This document shows positions 47,290 to 57,954 of a stretch of 64,000 nucleotides of DNA, in pieces. The position numbers and the translations under genes are program-made. Under the pieces are notes generated by a model, which was not told the DNA's origin, searched no databases, and saw only the letters and a list, made by a program, of their open reading frames with translations. How positions within the stretch are numbered: the stretch's first letter is position 1; every line of letters starts with the position of its first letter. Source of the stretch: Alisma plantago-aquatica (taxonomy: Eukaryota > Streptophyta > Magnoliopsida > Alismatales > Alismataceae); assembly GCA_963693085.1 (NCBI GenBank), contig OY856411.1, forward strand, positions 1,347,277,550 to 1,347,341,549, in the 5' to 3' direction.

Positions 47290-47939
47290 CAATTCAAATG
47301 AATGGTATTGTGCATTTCTGACAAAGGTTGTGGATACCTGAGGTTGGGAACCTGTGACAAAAGATTTTGAGTGAAGCCCATGGGTCTAAGTACACAATAC
47401 ACCTTGGTGCTACAAAGATGTACAACAACCTACAATGAAGTTTTTGGTGGAAGAACATGAAGAAGGATATCACTCCATTTGCTGCCAAGTGTTTGACTTG
47501 TTAGAACGTCAAGATTGAGCATCAATGACATGGTGGTCTTCTGTAGTTGTTTGACATTCTGGAATGCAAATGGGAGAAGATTAATATTGGACTTCATCAA
47601 TGGTTTCCCTAAGACCAGGAAGGGTTTTGATTATGTGTGGGTAGTGATTGATTGACTTACAAATTCTTCCCACTTTTTGCCTTTCAAATCCACTTACAAG
47701 ATTGATGAGATGGCTTAGTTGTACGTGGATTGGATTGCTTGTTTGCATGGAGTTCCTAAAGTGATAGTATCAGATCATGACCTGAAGTTTACCTCTCATT
47801 TGTGGAGTCAGATTCAAGAAGAGATGGGTACTGACTTACGTTTTAGTATGGCTTGTCATCCATAAACTGATGGTCAATATGAAAGAACGGTGCAAATTAT
47901 AGAACATTTGCTTAATTCCTATTTTATGGATGGGGGAGG
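47290..47939 (+). pseudogene. Gypsy integrase, truncated by the copia insertion
   Basis: The zinc region spans 47340-47505: E-A-H-G-S-K-Y-T-I-H-L-G-A-T-K-M-Y, F-W-W-K-N-M-K-K-D and A-K-C-L-T-C (HHCC). The core reads in one frame from about 47592: F-I-N-G-F-P-K-T-R-K-G-F-D-Y-V-W-V-V-I-D, then V-P-K-V-I-V-S-D-H-D-L-K-F, then D-G-Q-Y-E-R-T-V-Q. This keeps the second Asp and the Glu of D,D35E. Stops occur at three or four codons. The frame ends at F-M-D-G-G-G where the next element begins at 47940; the C-terminal chromodomain region, if any, is gone. Confidence 0.85.
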
Positions 47940-49019
47940 TGTTGGTATAGTATGCCCAGAGAGCCATTCATATGATGATTGCAATGAGGCATGTGATACT
48001 TGATTTGATAATAATAATATATGCAATTTTCATCTATATGTTTTAACTACTTTGAGATAATAGTATAACATGTTAGATGTCTAGAGAGAGACAATACTCA
48101 ATGACGTATGTCTTCAAGTACATGACTTGAACAATGAGATCATACGGATGTTAAGAGTATGTACATTCTCACTATCATCCCTAGTCAGTTGTTATTATGG
48201 AAATAACCATATACATAAATAACATAAAAACCTAGAGTGTGTGTTGGTTGATGATAAAATCTCATCAGTCATGATATATGATATCAAACCAAGCACACAA
48301 ATACATGTTAGAGAACAATATATCATATAGACCCACCATAAGAGTGTTGCCTGGAAACCATACTTGCTTAGTCAGGATCATCTCATATAGTATTGGTGGT
48401 GACTATGGTTCTTAGACCTAAAATCACATCACTCATCACATGTGGTTGGGTACACTTTGACATCATCAAACACAAACCTGAAACTTGGGTTGTTATAACG
48501 GTGATGATTGGGTGACTTTGACACATGGGGACTTGACTATGAGTGATAGATATGGAATTTGTCCCTCCTAAGGGAGTGTGATATCCTGGCCACTTGAGGA
48601 GTGAGACTGAGAAATGCATGGCCACGCACATGTAAGTCAATATGTGATATTGGGCTTGCATATATCTCAAACAGTCTACTCTAAATCAAGAAACATGGAT
48701 TGAACGTTTGTAGAGGATAACAAGTCCATGCCTTGAGTTCAATCTGGATATCAGCGACAAAGGAACTATACATTCACTATAACACCAATAACAGATTGTA
48801 GGTTGAAAGTTGTTCTCCAACTTTCCTTTTCACTTGGGTAGCACTGATGTGCGACTAGGCACCACTCTTTGCTTTTGATTTCATAAGTTAGTTATGGACA
48901 TTCACTGCCAACATGAAATGGAACCTATAGGGTCACACACATAGGATTAACCTTGAAGAGGAGTTTCTTCATGAATGATGTTTAGATTGATTACCAAAGT
49001 GTTTAGGTACTCAATTAAA

Positions 49020-49460
49020 CATTCAATCAATCGACTTGAATCGGAGTCATCAAGTTCAATTGTTGAACCAACTGATTAGAGTGTCAGATTGATTGATAAC
49101 TGCATTGACTGAGTTTTGCACAACCTGGACCACCAACCGACCAGTTCACTAGGTAAACCGATCGACTCATGGTCAGTGTGATGACTGGTTCACTCTAGTG
49201 AACCGATCGGTTCACATGGACCAAATGAGCATGTGTTGGGTTTCCCGGTTCATGAGAAAAGATCCTCATTTCACTTGTTCAATTCAATTGGGACAAGAAT
49301 TAATCTTTGCATTAATTAGAAACGAACAAGGAAAGTCAATTGTGGGCAAGTCTGGAAAGTGAAACAACCGGTTCACTAGGTGAAGCGATCGGCTCACGTA
49401 CCCAAATGAACGGTTCAGTTATGAACCGATCGGCTCACCTTCCTAAATGATCAGTTCAGT
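49020..49460. repeat. U3 array of GGTTCA/TGAACC-CGATCGG units
   Basis: About 32-bp units, for example CCAGTTCACTAGGTAAACCG (49140), TGGTTCACTCTAGTGAACCG plus ATCGGTTCAC (49188), CCGGTTCACTAGGTGAAGCG plus ATCGGCTCAC (49367), and ACGGTTCAGTTATGAACCG plus ATCGGCTCAC (49408). Each contains an inverted repeat and a CGATCG core. Outer units are strongly degenerate. Confidence 0.85.
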
Positions 49461-49559
49461 TGTGAATCAATCAATTTGCCTGTCATAGTACAATCAACTC
49501 GTGGAAAATCTAAACCCTTCTACTCCTGCACAGACAGCAAACCCTGACCCTACCATCTA

Positions 49560-49569
49560 CTATAAATAG
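49560..49569 (+). promoter_or_regulatory. TATA box of the second copia LTR
   Basis: CTATAAATAG, about 100 bases downstream of the array. Confidence 0.7.
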
Positions 49570-50103
49570 AGGGGTATAAGGGGCTTCTTAGAACACAGAA
49601 CTCAGAACATCAGTTCCTCTGCAAAGTTGGTGTCCTCTATGGTTGTGGTAACTGAGAGAGCCCAAGAAAGTTCTTCTCGTCCAAGGAGGAACAATGAGGG
49701 AAAGACAACTACATAAGAGTAATTGGTGGTGGGAGAGTGTGTTAGTGGCTAGTACACTAACAGAGGGGGACGAATCCTTCTAGTTTGTCCATCAAGATGA
49801 CTAGAGTTCCCGGTGGTCTGTGTGGACTATCTATAGATGTGGGAGATTTCTACCGCTCAAGAGGGTGACTGTCAACCGCAGTCTGGGTTAAGACCAAGAG
49901 ATGCACAGATGTTGTCTAAGACTAGGTGGTTGAAGGCCACACTAGTTGCAAGGTATTGTCATTGATCAAGGCTAAGGACTAGGTATATCTCGCTAAACTA
50001 TTTTTCCCATTGCATAGTTGTTGATGCGATCTTCTAATTATGGGTTTGTGGTTAGATAAAAAAATTGTTTCCGCTGCCTATTCTATCCCACAAAACCCAA
50101 TAG

Positions 50104-50116
50104 TGGTATTAGAGCC
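50104..50116 (+). promoter_or_regulatory. Primer binding site, tRNA-iMet type, one change
   Basis: TGGTATTAGAGCC; the usual TGGTATCAGAGCC has changed C to T. Confidence 0.88.
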
Positions 50117-51639
50117 ACTGTCAATGCACTACATTTTAGGATTAATCAATATGATCAGATTTTGGTTTATCACCATTTATTTATTACATACGATGCAAAT
50201 ACTTTAACTATATAATGTGCATATCCAATTAAACACTACAAATCCCTATATACATATATGATATGGTATATATATACAATCGATACATTTCGCCCTAAAA
50301 TAGTTTTGATGGTGGATGTTTAGCATAGTTATGGCCTAGAAACCCCTACGTATGTGCTTGGTTGTTTGTGGTTGTTTGCATCTCGATCTGCATATCGAGT
50401 CCTTTCTCGTATTCCATATGTAACTCGAGATAACTCGAGCCTTCTTTCTACCTTTTCTCCCCCTGAATGTAACTCGGGGTTTCCAAAAGAAATATGTAAA
50501 AGTAGGATAGTTTTATTTCCTAAAATGTCGAAGAGCGGTGGGTGCCCAGACAAGCAGTTAAAGGATCAAGATGACAAAATGATGGTGCGAGACGAGCAGT
50601 TGGTGGGATAACGAGGAGCCCGACGACCCAATGAACCAACCATCTAGAGGATCCAGACGATCAGTTGGTGACTACCAACCGACTGGCCAGGAGGCTAGCC
50701 GATCAGTCATAAGATGAGTTGATCAACCTGGAATGACTCATGCACATATCTTCATCAACTATAGGTTTCTGCATATGATGTAGACCGAGATGACTGTAAT
50801 TCCTTGTTATTTAAGGAATTACAAATAGGATGGCCATAATCATCGCTTTATCATTTCACATGTTTGCTTGTGGGATATAGCATGTATATGATACATACTA
50901 TATATGTGGTGATTGGATATGTATATGTATATAAATACCAAACCCCTCAATATAAATATTAAGTTTAAGATGCCTTCTAAAAGTATCATACATGAAAAAC
51001 TTGATCGACTAAGTGTGGGCACGCCCTAGCATGGTGTGATGTCTATCTCGTGGAAGTGTGATGGTGAATATGTGGGTCTTCCCTAGCAGGGTGCATATTC
51101 ATTGTGTTGACATTTGGGTTGGACTTAACTAGGTGACCTTTATCGGATCAAGCACCTTGAGGCATGGACATGTACATGACAAAGAGTTGTGCATGATATC
51201 TATCAAGAGTTGCATAAGATGGAATTGGTAAAAGTTTCCTACCTAAAAGAATCTAGTTGTGGGTGACAACCCTAGATGGTCCATGACTTAGAAGAAATCA
51301 GGATCTTGCTCACTAGAAGGTTGTACGCTAAAATCTTCCAAGTTGATGGTGAGGGCTATCAATTTGATTAAAATAGTGGGAGTGATAATTAATTTAAGAC
51401 CTAATTAATATCACCAACTTTATCAAATCAAAGATATAAATAATGTTCAGAAATGTTGCAAATTTTTTTTGTAGAATCCAAATGACAAACACAAATACAT
51501 TATCATTCTGATTAGTACACAAATGGGATAAACTTCAAATCGGGTTTGGGACCTTTGAGAAGTGTTCTCAATAGTGAGTGTAAACTCTAAAGTCCTTGAC
51601 AGACCAGATCCAGTAGAACCACTCCAAATGCGCCTAAGG
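50117..51639 (+). other. Leader of the second copia element, no gene read
   Basis: Unusually long leader. Open frames at 50354-50611 show no gag motif. 50640-50730 again has words such as CCAACCGACTGG and GATCAGTTGG. Confidence 0.4.
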
Positions 51640-52330
51640 ATAAAATTGGATGCTTACTTGAAGTATTCCAATGATGCCTGAGACATCACGAACCTTATGC
51701 TGAGCAATATGAACTATGAGTTGCATAAATATCTTGAATCATGGACATTCTTGAGATGGTTATACATCTTAAGAATCATGTAAATCATGAAAGTTATAAC
51801 GTCTTCAAAGTGATGTTTGAGTATAATCAGGCAAATGGAGATCAAGTATAATCTCATATACTCAATATTATTGTGCATATAGACTTACTATGATTTCTTA
51901 TAGGTCAAGAGTTGACCAAACATATGATTCTACAAATCGTTGTGTGAATCATATAGATAGTTTATCAAATGTTGAGAAACTTGTCCAAACCATTGTCTAA
52001 AGTGCTTGGCATGTTGATGCCAAAGAATAAATGAAGAAAGGACAAAACATGTGATAATGATCAGCAGAGTGAAGTCCATAGACTAAAGCAAGGTTAAGAA
52101 GTGTTCTGAAGCCAAGCTTAGGTCCAAGTCTTCATCACTCAAGATATGGAGAGGAGTAAGTTGCAAAGGGAAATAGCCTCTTTATAGAGGATCTCAGGAA
52201 GATGAAAAAGAGATAGAGATCTCTACTTCAGGACCTAAGAAGAAGTAAGCTAGAAACTATGCAGAGCAAGAGTTGCTACCATTTTAGTTACACTATGACA
52301 TTCATGGGCATATAATAGAATTAGTGAATT
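51640..52330 (+). pseudogene. Copia gag (UBN2 type) remnant
   Basis: Fragments in copia order: Y-A-E-Q-Y-E-L near 51705, H-I-D-L-L near 51878, G-Q-E-L-T-K-H-M-I-L-Q near 51903, then L-R-N-L-S-K-P-L-S-K-V-L-G-M-L-M near 51970. These fit the UBN2 helices (L-x-L-x-I-L-x-S-L-P ... T-L-x-E-L-x-G-M-L). The knuckle region near 52255 is unreadable apart from C-Y-H-F. Frames shift repeatedly. Confidence 0.6.
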
Positions 52331-52439
52331 GCTATTATACATCTGCCACCAATGAAATCATCATACATCTTGTATGGATAAGAGTGTAATGAACTGATGT
52401 TTCATTTCAAAGAAATGATCTTTGTTGGAAATTCCTATG

Positions 52440-54860
52440 TCTCATCGACTATACTTGATAGTTAAAGAGACAAATGTGTGTGACACATGTAATGAATGAC
52501 ATGATAACTCAAACTTGAATGCCTATAGCATAGTCATATGTGGTGCATAAATGAGAATTGCATTTCTAGAAATCATATGATGGTTATCTAGACTTATTTT
52601 GGTTATTGAACCAATAGAGACATGATAATCTCATTCATTGTGCAATATGACAAAGGTTCTTCACTAGATGTAGTGGGGGAATGATTATTCTATTAAGGAT
52701 TATACATATTGATGTATATAAACCTTTTAGAATAAATTCTAAAGGTAATCAATACTACTTCAATATATTTTCTGATGACCTCAGCAGATATGGGAGTTTG
52801 TATTTTATAAATAGAAACATGAATCTCTTGAATTGTTCAAGGAGATCATAAATGAAGTTCATAACAAAATTGGTATAAGTATTAAATGTTGATATGATCG
52901 ATATAGAAATACTTTGAACCAAGAGTTTGAGAACCTTCCGGAAGATCATGATAATGTATCATGATGGACTCCACCTGAAACACAATGATAGTGTATCATG
53001 AGAAGTGTATCAGAAAGAAGGAATCACACCTTGATAAGTCAGAGTGTGGTTACCAGCTAAAATTCAAATTTCCTTATGGGCACATGCTTAACACTAAAAC
53101 AATGTACCATCTAATTAGTTCAAAAGACACCATATGAAATATAGAATGGGAAGTGTCCGGATACGTCTTTATAAAGATTAGGATTGAAAGACTAAATAAG
53201 AAAATGTTTCTTAAAAGGTTTTGTCCACAAATTGCATATTTTGTTGAATTCTACTTTGATATCCAAATCCAACAACAAAGGTGTTTTAGATGGTTGCATT
53301 CCTAGAGGAGAACCTAGTTCTAAAGGAATTAGTGGGAGAGAAAAGTAGAACTCGAAATTTTTGAGACAAATAAGAAAACATTGAACTTAAAGGGGTAGAA
53401 TGGGAATAAAGAGAATCACAAAGTGTTGTGGAATCTCAAAGTTCCTTAAGTAACACACAGAATTCATAGTTCTAATAGAACACACCTAGAGCTTGAATGA
53501 TATATGATATCTTATGGACAAGAAGGCAGTGAGTTGATCATATGATGAATCACTAGTCTACCAAGAAGCTAATGAGATCCAGAAACTAAGATATGGCTTG
53601 AAGCCATGAAATATAAGATGGACTCCATATACATAAACAAGGTATGACCTTGGTTGATCCACCTAAAGGGGTAAAACCCATAGGGTACTTTTGGGTCTTC
53701 TAGAAGAAGACTGACATGGAGGGTAATTTTGTTGCAAAGAGTTTCTAACAAGTTTAAGGTGATGAACATGATGAAATCTTTTCAGCAATTACTAAGGATA
53801 AATCTATCAGAATAATGCTTGCTATTGTAGCTTAATGGAAATAAAGCTTCATAGATCAATCTTTGGATTGAAGTGGGCACCTCAGAACTGGGATCTACTA
53901 TTTGACAAGATAAACAAAGAGTTTGACTTGCGTCAAAATAAAGAAATAATGTGTGATTACACATATGTATATTCCACATATTGATGGAAAATAACATCCT
54001 TATACTGCAAACATTAAAACCTGGCAAAAAAGTGCATTCTAAAGTTTTAAAGAAGCATCCTATGAGATAAGAATCAAGATCTATAGAGACAGATCAAGAG
54101 GGCTTCTTGCCTAAGAAAGAGAACATACATCGGCAAGATGCTTAAAGGGTTCAAAATGATGAGAGAAAACCTGTCCATGTTCCATGGAGTTAGTCTCTCA
54201 AGAGCCAAGTGTCCCAATTTTTATGAAGAAGATATGTATTGGACATGACAAGAAGATATGAAATCCAGTTATTTCATATGTATTAGACATGACAAGAAGA
54301 TATGAAATCCAGTTATTTCATATGTATTGGACATGACAAATGGATATATGTTGAGCTCCAGTAAGAGTTACTAAAATACCATGAAGGACACCTTTATGCA
54401 CTTTTGAAGCACTAAAAGAATTAGTTCTTTAGTTATGGTAATAAGGAAGAGTTGGGTGTAAAGAGTTACACTGATGCAAGCTTCCGAAATGACAAAATTT
54501 TGTTTGACCTTGGAATAAGAATTGTTAGTTGGAAATGTTCCAAACATAATACAATTGATTAATTCTACAATAAGAAGTCAAGTACCTTAGTGTTACGAGC
54601 ATTGTAAAGGATACTATATGGATTTTGAAGTTCATATGGATGAACTTATGGGAGGTTTTGACCATTGATGACTCGGTAGTAATATTGTGACAACAATGGA
54701 TCTACTAGTTAGGAAAATGAATTTCAAATAGCATAGTATGGCACTTCCATCTCATACGAGCTGGGGTACAATGAGGGGATATGAAACATGCAATATACCG
54801 ACTTAAAGCAAATGTTGCTTACCCGCTATAAAATTACATGTGTAGCCGAAACTTGATGGA
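52440..54860 (+). pseudogene. Copia pol relic: integrase, RT, RNase H
   Basis: Near 52713-52800: D-V-Y-K-P-F-R and Y-Y-F-N-I-F-S-D-D-L-S-R-Y-G, the integrase core around the second Asp. Near 53115: T-P-Y-E-I-W-N-G-K-C-P, the usual block after the integrase. 53690-53830 is the RT start: K-K-T-D-M-E-G-N-F-V-A-K, D-E-I-F-S-A-I and I-R-I-M-L-A-I-V-A. The expected continuation into Y-V-D-D is not readable. 54455-54480 reads Y-T-D-A-S-F-R-N-D (RNase H start), then V-S-W-K-C-S-K-H-N-T-I and Y-C-D-N-N-G-S near 54685. Every domain has stops. Confidence 0.7.
54235..54340. repeat. 44-bp tandem repeat inside the copia pol relic
   Basis: TGTATTGGACATGACAAGAA starts at 54235, with near-identical copies at 54279 and (partial) 54323. 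Confidence 0.95.
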
Positions 54861-54921
54861 CATGTTAAGATCACTTGGAATATGGTTCGTGGGTGATTAG
54901 CTCTAAGTGCAAGTTTGAGTA

Positions 54922-54987
54922 TGTTGGTATGGTATGCTCAGAGAGCCAATCATATGATGATTGCAATGAGGCATGTGATACTTGATT
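54922..54987 (+). repeat. 3' LTR stub of the second copia element
   Basis: 66 bases, TGTTGGTATGG to ATACTTGATT, matching 47940-48006 with three or four changes, then an abrupt switch. It is preceded by CTCTAAGTGCAAGTTTGAG, the same PPT-side context as at 1050-1070. Confidence 0.88.
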
Positions 54988-55043
54988 CACCAACACAACT
55001 TTAGGAGAAAAAAACCCATGTCCAACCCAACATTGAGATTACC

Positions 55044-55925
55044 ATGGAACAAGCCACCTCTCCAGAAGAAAGATTCGATCAAGAGGATGAGGTGCATACA
55101 GAAGAGTAGGATGTTCAAATGATAGAAGCACCTGATCCAACAGAAGTGATAACTCCCACCTTCAAAAACTTCGACGAGCTATCATGGTATGTGATGTCGG
55201 TTGAAGAAATTACCTTTTTGTTGGATGTACTACGACTGAGGGAGGAAGAATTCCTCATTATTTTTGAACATGAAAATGTCCAATTATTGCTTCTAGACTT
55301 CTGTGACATCTTGACAATAGGAGGTTAAATGAATGCGAACATTATGGAAGCATGCTAGTTACTTCTAGTTGATGAACTCCTTCATGTATACATGTCTTCT
55401 TACAAAATAGTGGGGGACATTATTCTAAAGAATGATTTAGGTGAACTGCATCAACTTATCAATAACCTACAATACAATGTCCTGAGGTGGATATTTGTAC
55501 CAATTCTACATGATGGGCATTGGGCACTATTATCTGTTGACACTGCGAACAAGACAACAATCTTCTACAACAACTCTGATGACGTGTTTAGCATGAAACA
55601 CACAAAATACCACAAAATTGCTAACAATGTCATTTAACAAAAAGCTACTCAGGTACCAACAAAGATTGTGGAGCTGATAAAAATCTATGGGTGTGGCATC
55701 CTAGATAGCCTAAAGTTTGAGAAACCATAATTCTATCACATGACCCCTCAGCAAGAACCTTTATCAAATGACTGCAAGTTCTACATACCCTTCTGGATGC
55801 TCATGTTAGCAACGTCTGATCAGAAGGTGGAGCACTACCAAGATGACGAATATTACCATCATCAAGGCCCATACGTAATGAAGATCTTGACCTTGAAATG
55901 GGCAATACCAAAAGACCAATTATGA
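55044..55925 (+). pseudogene. C48/Ulp1-like cysteine protease reading frame with stop codons
   Basis: One frame from ATG 55044 to TGA 55923-55925, about 293 codons. It is broken by in-frame stops at 55107, 55326, 55356, 55635 and 55728; I see no frameshift. The substrate-binding start of the family (W-L-N-D/A-x-x-I...) is represented by a stop then M-N-A-N-I-M-E-A at 55326-55352. W-I-F-V-P-I-L-H-D-G-H-W-A-L-L-S-V-D (55488-55541) carries the catalytic His (55518-55520). The next block, I-F-Y-N-N-S, has Asn where the catalytic Asp normally stands (Y-Y-D-S). P-Q-Q-E-P-L-S-N-D-C (55746-55775) gives the oxyanion Gln and catalytic Cys, though the family's D-C-G reads D-C-K. Family role: cleavage of SUMO-like conjugates. 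Such domains are common in plant Mutator and CACTA elements. Here the frame lies upstream of a gypsy-like PPT and LTR. Confidence 0.75.
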
Positions 55926-57184
55926 CTCGCTTGTTCTAGATTAATCTTATTCTTTGAAACCCCGGGGACAGGGTGAAGGATAAGTTTTGGGGGGTCTGAA
56001 TAGAAGAATGTGGTATGTCTATGAACTTAATATTGCAATTCTTCCTTTCTCACTTGAACACAAATTTGGAAAAGTTTTGAGCGGCCTAAAATAGCTAATT
56101 TTGATTAAAAGTTTTTTCCTGTATATATTCTAGTCCTTTTGAAGATTTTTTAATGCACAAAAAGCTTTAAAAAGAAAATTTTGGATCCAATTTCCTATAT
56201 ATAGTCATAACTCCCATCCTTAAGCTTACTTGTCTTCAATCTAACTCTAGCATAATTACTTCAAGAATGACTAGTTTTAGGCTATTTAAGCTACTTCAAA
56301 TTTTGAGTGTGATGATGTCCTAATGTCATCCTTACTTCAACATAATGTAGAAGGCACAAAGATGTTGTCCCCCAAGAAGACTACTTGAAGAATGGAGGAC
56401 TCACCCTAATACATTCATGATTGATCACCCTATTCCCAAGTATAGGTAGGAAATCACATAACTCTAGAAAGAGGAAACATCTACCCCATCTAGTGCAAAA
56501 ATTCTCGCTTTGGGATCAAAAGAGGCTCAGTGAACCAAAACTACCTTGAAAACCCATCACCCCAAAGCATGTGAGTAAAATAAAAGTCAAGAGGATTAAA
56601 ATCATGAGAGTTGTGCCCCAGAAGATGCTGGAAGAATTCTCCCAACTGGTGTATCACTGCACTCAAGAATACAAATATGATGTGCCTGGTAGTGGAGTTT
56701 GGACGCCAACTTTTACACACCTACATTTCAAAGGGGATCTCATACAACCACCTGATATTACATCAGGGTCTAATCGGGCAACACTAAACATGGTTGAGTG
56801 AACCTGAGGAAGGTAGGAAACATTATAGATTTATCCCACCCGAGCACAATAGTTAAGATATCCAAAATAAAATAAAAGTTGGGTGTGAAAACTACCTCAG
56901 CATGAATCTTGTGCAAGTATGACCTGGAAAAGGGATCACCGATGCATCGTGATGGAGAAAACCTTCTTCTAGAAGAAGGTCGTAGAGGGAAATATGAATG
57001 TCACAACTCTAGGATGGGAGAGAGAGTCTTAGGATTGACATCACTGTACTACAATGCATATATTTTTTCTTAAGGCTGGTATTATCACATTCTTCACACT
57101 CACCAAAGACAATAACTTAATAAAACCCTTTGACGTTATTTGATGCCTTAATTCTAATTGTTAGCCTGAGGATAGGCTAGACTC
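55926..57184 (+). other. Interior between Ulp1-like frame and PPT; one unknown frame
   Basis: A frame at 56571-56801 (76 codons) starts M-S-K-I-K-V-K-R and includes E-E-F-S-Q-L-V-Y-H-C and W-T-P-T-F-T-H-L-H-F. It appears to extend upstream through one stop. I cannot name a family. A G-run (TTTTGGGGGGTCTGA) near 55986 looks like a PPT but no LTR start follows. Confidence 0.4.
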
Positions 57185-57198
57185 TAAGTTTGGGGTAG
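57185..57198 (+). promoter_or_regulatory. Polypurine tract, Athila/Tat type
   Basis: TAAGTTTGGGGTAG directly before the LTR start TGATAAC (57200). Same core as at 23009. Confidence 0.75.
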
Positions 57199-57359
57199 TT
57201 GATAACATCTAATTTTTTGGATATTATATGCCTTATTTCACCTTTTATCCACTCTCATCATAAGGATTTATATTCACTTTCCTTTGAGTTTACACATAAA
57301 TTCTCTCTCTACCACCACTTGAAGATAATAAGAACATACTAATGCATATAATCAAGGAA

Positions 57360-57880
57360 GCTGAGCATCTCACCATGGAGCAGGACACCCATCAGTTCCC
57401 ACTCGATGGATGCCTTAGAGCATTCTACATGACCATTGGATCTCAGTTGATGGGCTCCAATATCAGTTTGTAGCACCATCATTTGACACTCGATGGCAAA
57501 ACTACACACCCATCGGATGTCACCATAATTTGTCAGGAGATGGTCACACGCATTTGTCCTTCGATGGTCTATCGACATCATCAATCGATGGTCGAGCAGT
57601 CCCTAGAACTAATGGTTAAGAAGAACCTCGATCCAATGGTTATACAGACTAACTAATGGCCTTTCTGCATCATCAACTCATGGCAACATAGAATCATTAG
57701 TCGATGGTTCATCTACATTAGCAATCGGTGGACACGGACACTCATCAAGCAATGATCGCATAAGACTCGTAAGTAATGGCCACCTTAAGTTGTCAAAAAA
57801 AGGTCCAAGACATCAGCTACTCAATGGCCTAACAAGTAATGGCGGCACTGACAGAACGTTCACTCGAGACCATTAGGCAC
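57360..57880. repeat. U3 array of degenerate ATCGATGG words
   Basis: Words such as CACTCGATGG (57400, 57487), CCATCGGATG, CTTCGATGGTCTATCGAC, CATCAATCGATGGTCGAG (57576), TTAGTCGATGG and AGCAATCGGTGG recur every 25-40 bases up to 90 bases before the TATA box. Confidence 0.75.
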
Positions 57881-57944
57881 TTGATGACCCCATGAGGATA
57901 CTCGGGACACTTGCGGTGCAAGTAAAGGACCCCTGGGTGGGCAT

Positions 57945-57954
57945 CTATAAATAG
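57945..57954 (+). promoter_or_regulatory. TATA box of the Athila-like LTR
   Basis: CTATAAATAG at the downstream end of the array. Confidence 0.7.

Larger units (their letters stand above)
30648..47939 (+). mobile_element. Ty3/gypsy element (chromovirus type), truncated at 47939
   Basis: Order on the plus strand: 5' LTR (30648-43873, about 3.1 kb once insertions are removed), iMet PBS (43874), gag, protease, RT, RNase H, integrase. It is cut in the integrase by the copia insertion at 47940, and no right half follows that insertion. The LTR carries a LINE-type fragment (31870-33460) and a whole copia element (34714-43218). Start TGTTACAT, iMet PBS and order RT-RH-IN fit plant chromoviruses of the Tekay/Del kind; the lineage is inferred. 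Confidence 0.75.
47940..50099 (+). repeat. 5' LTR of the second copia element (2160 bp)
   Basis: Starts TGTTGGTATAGTATGCCC and ends CACAAAACCCA. 48010-48960 is homologous to 1-1020. The U3 array is at 49020-49460 and the TATA box at 49560. Confidence 0.85.
47940..54987 (+). mobile_element. Second Ty1/copia element, heavily decayed
   Basis: Plus strand: 5' LTR 47940-50099, PBS 50104, gag, integrase, RT and RNase H relics in copia order, PPT region, and the first 66 bases of the 3' LTR. Inserted into the gypsy integrase. The right flank is not the missing integrase, so a deletion removed the rest of the 3' LTR together with the gypsy continuation. Confidence 0.8.

Noticed and set aside
55044..55925. 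Ulp1-like frame as a functional host SUMO protease
   Set aside because: Five in-frame stops, catalytic Asp replaced, no introns or host context; surrounded by transposon DNA.
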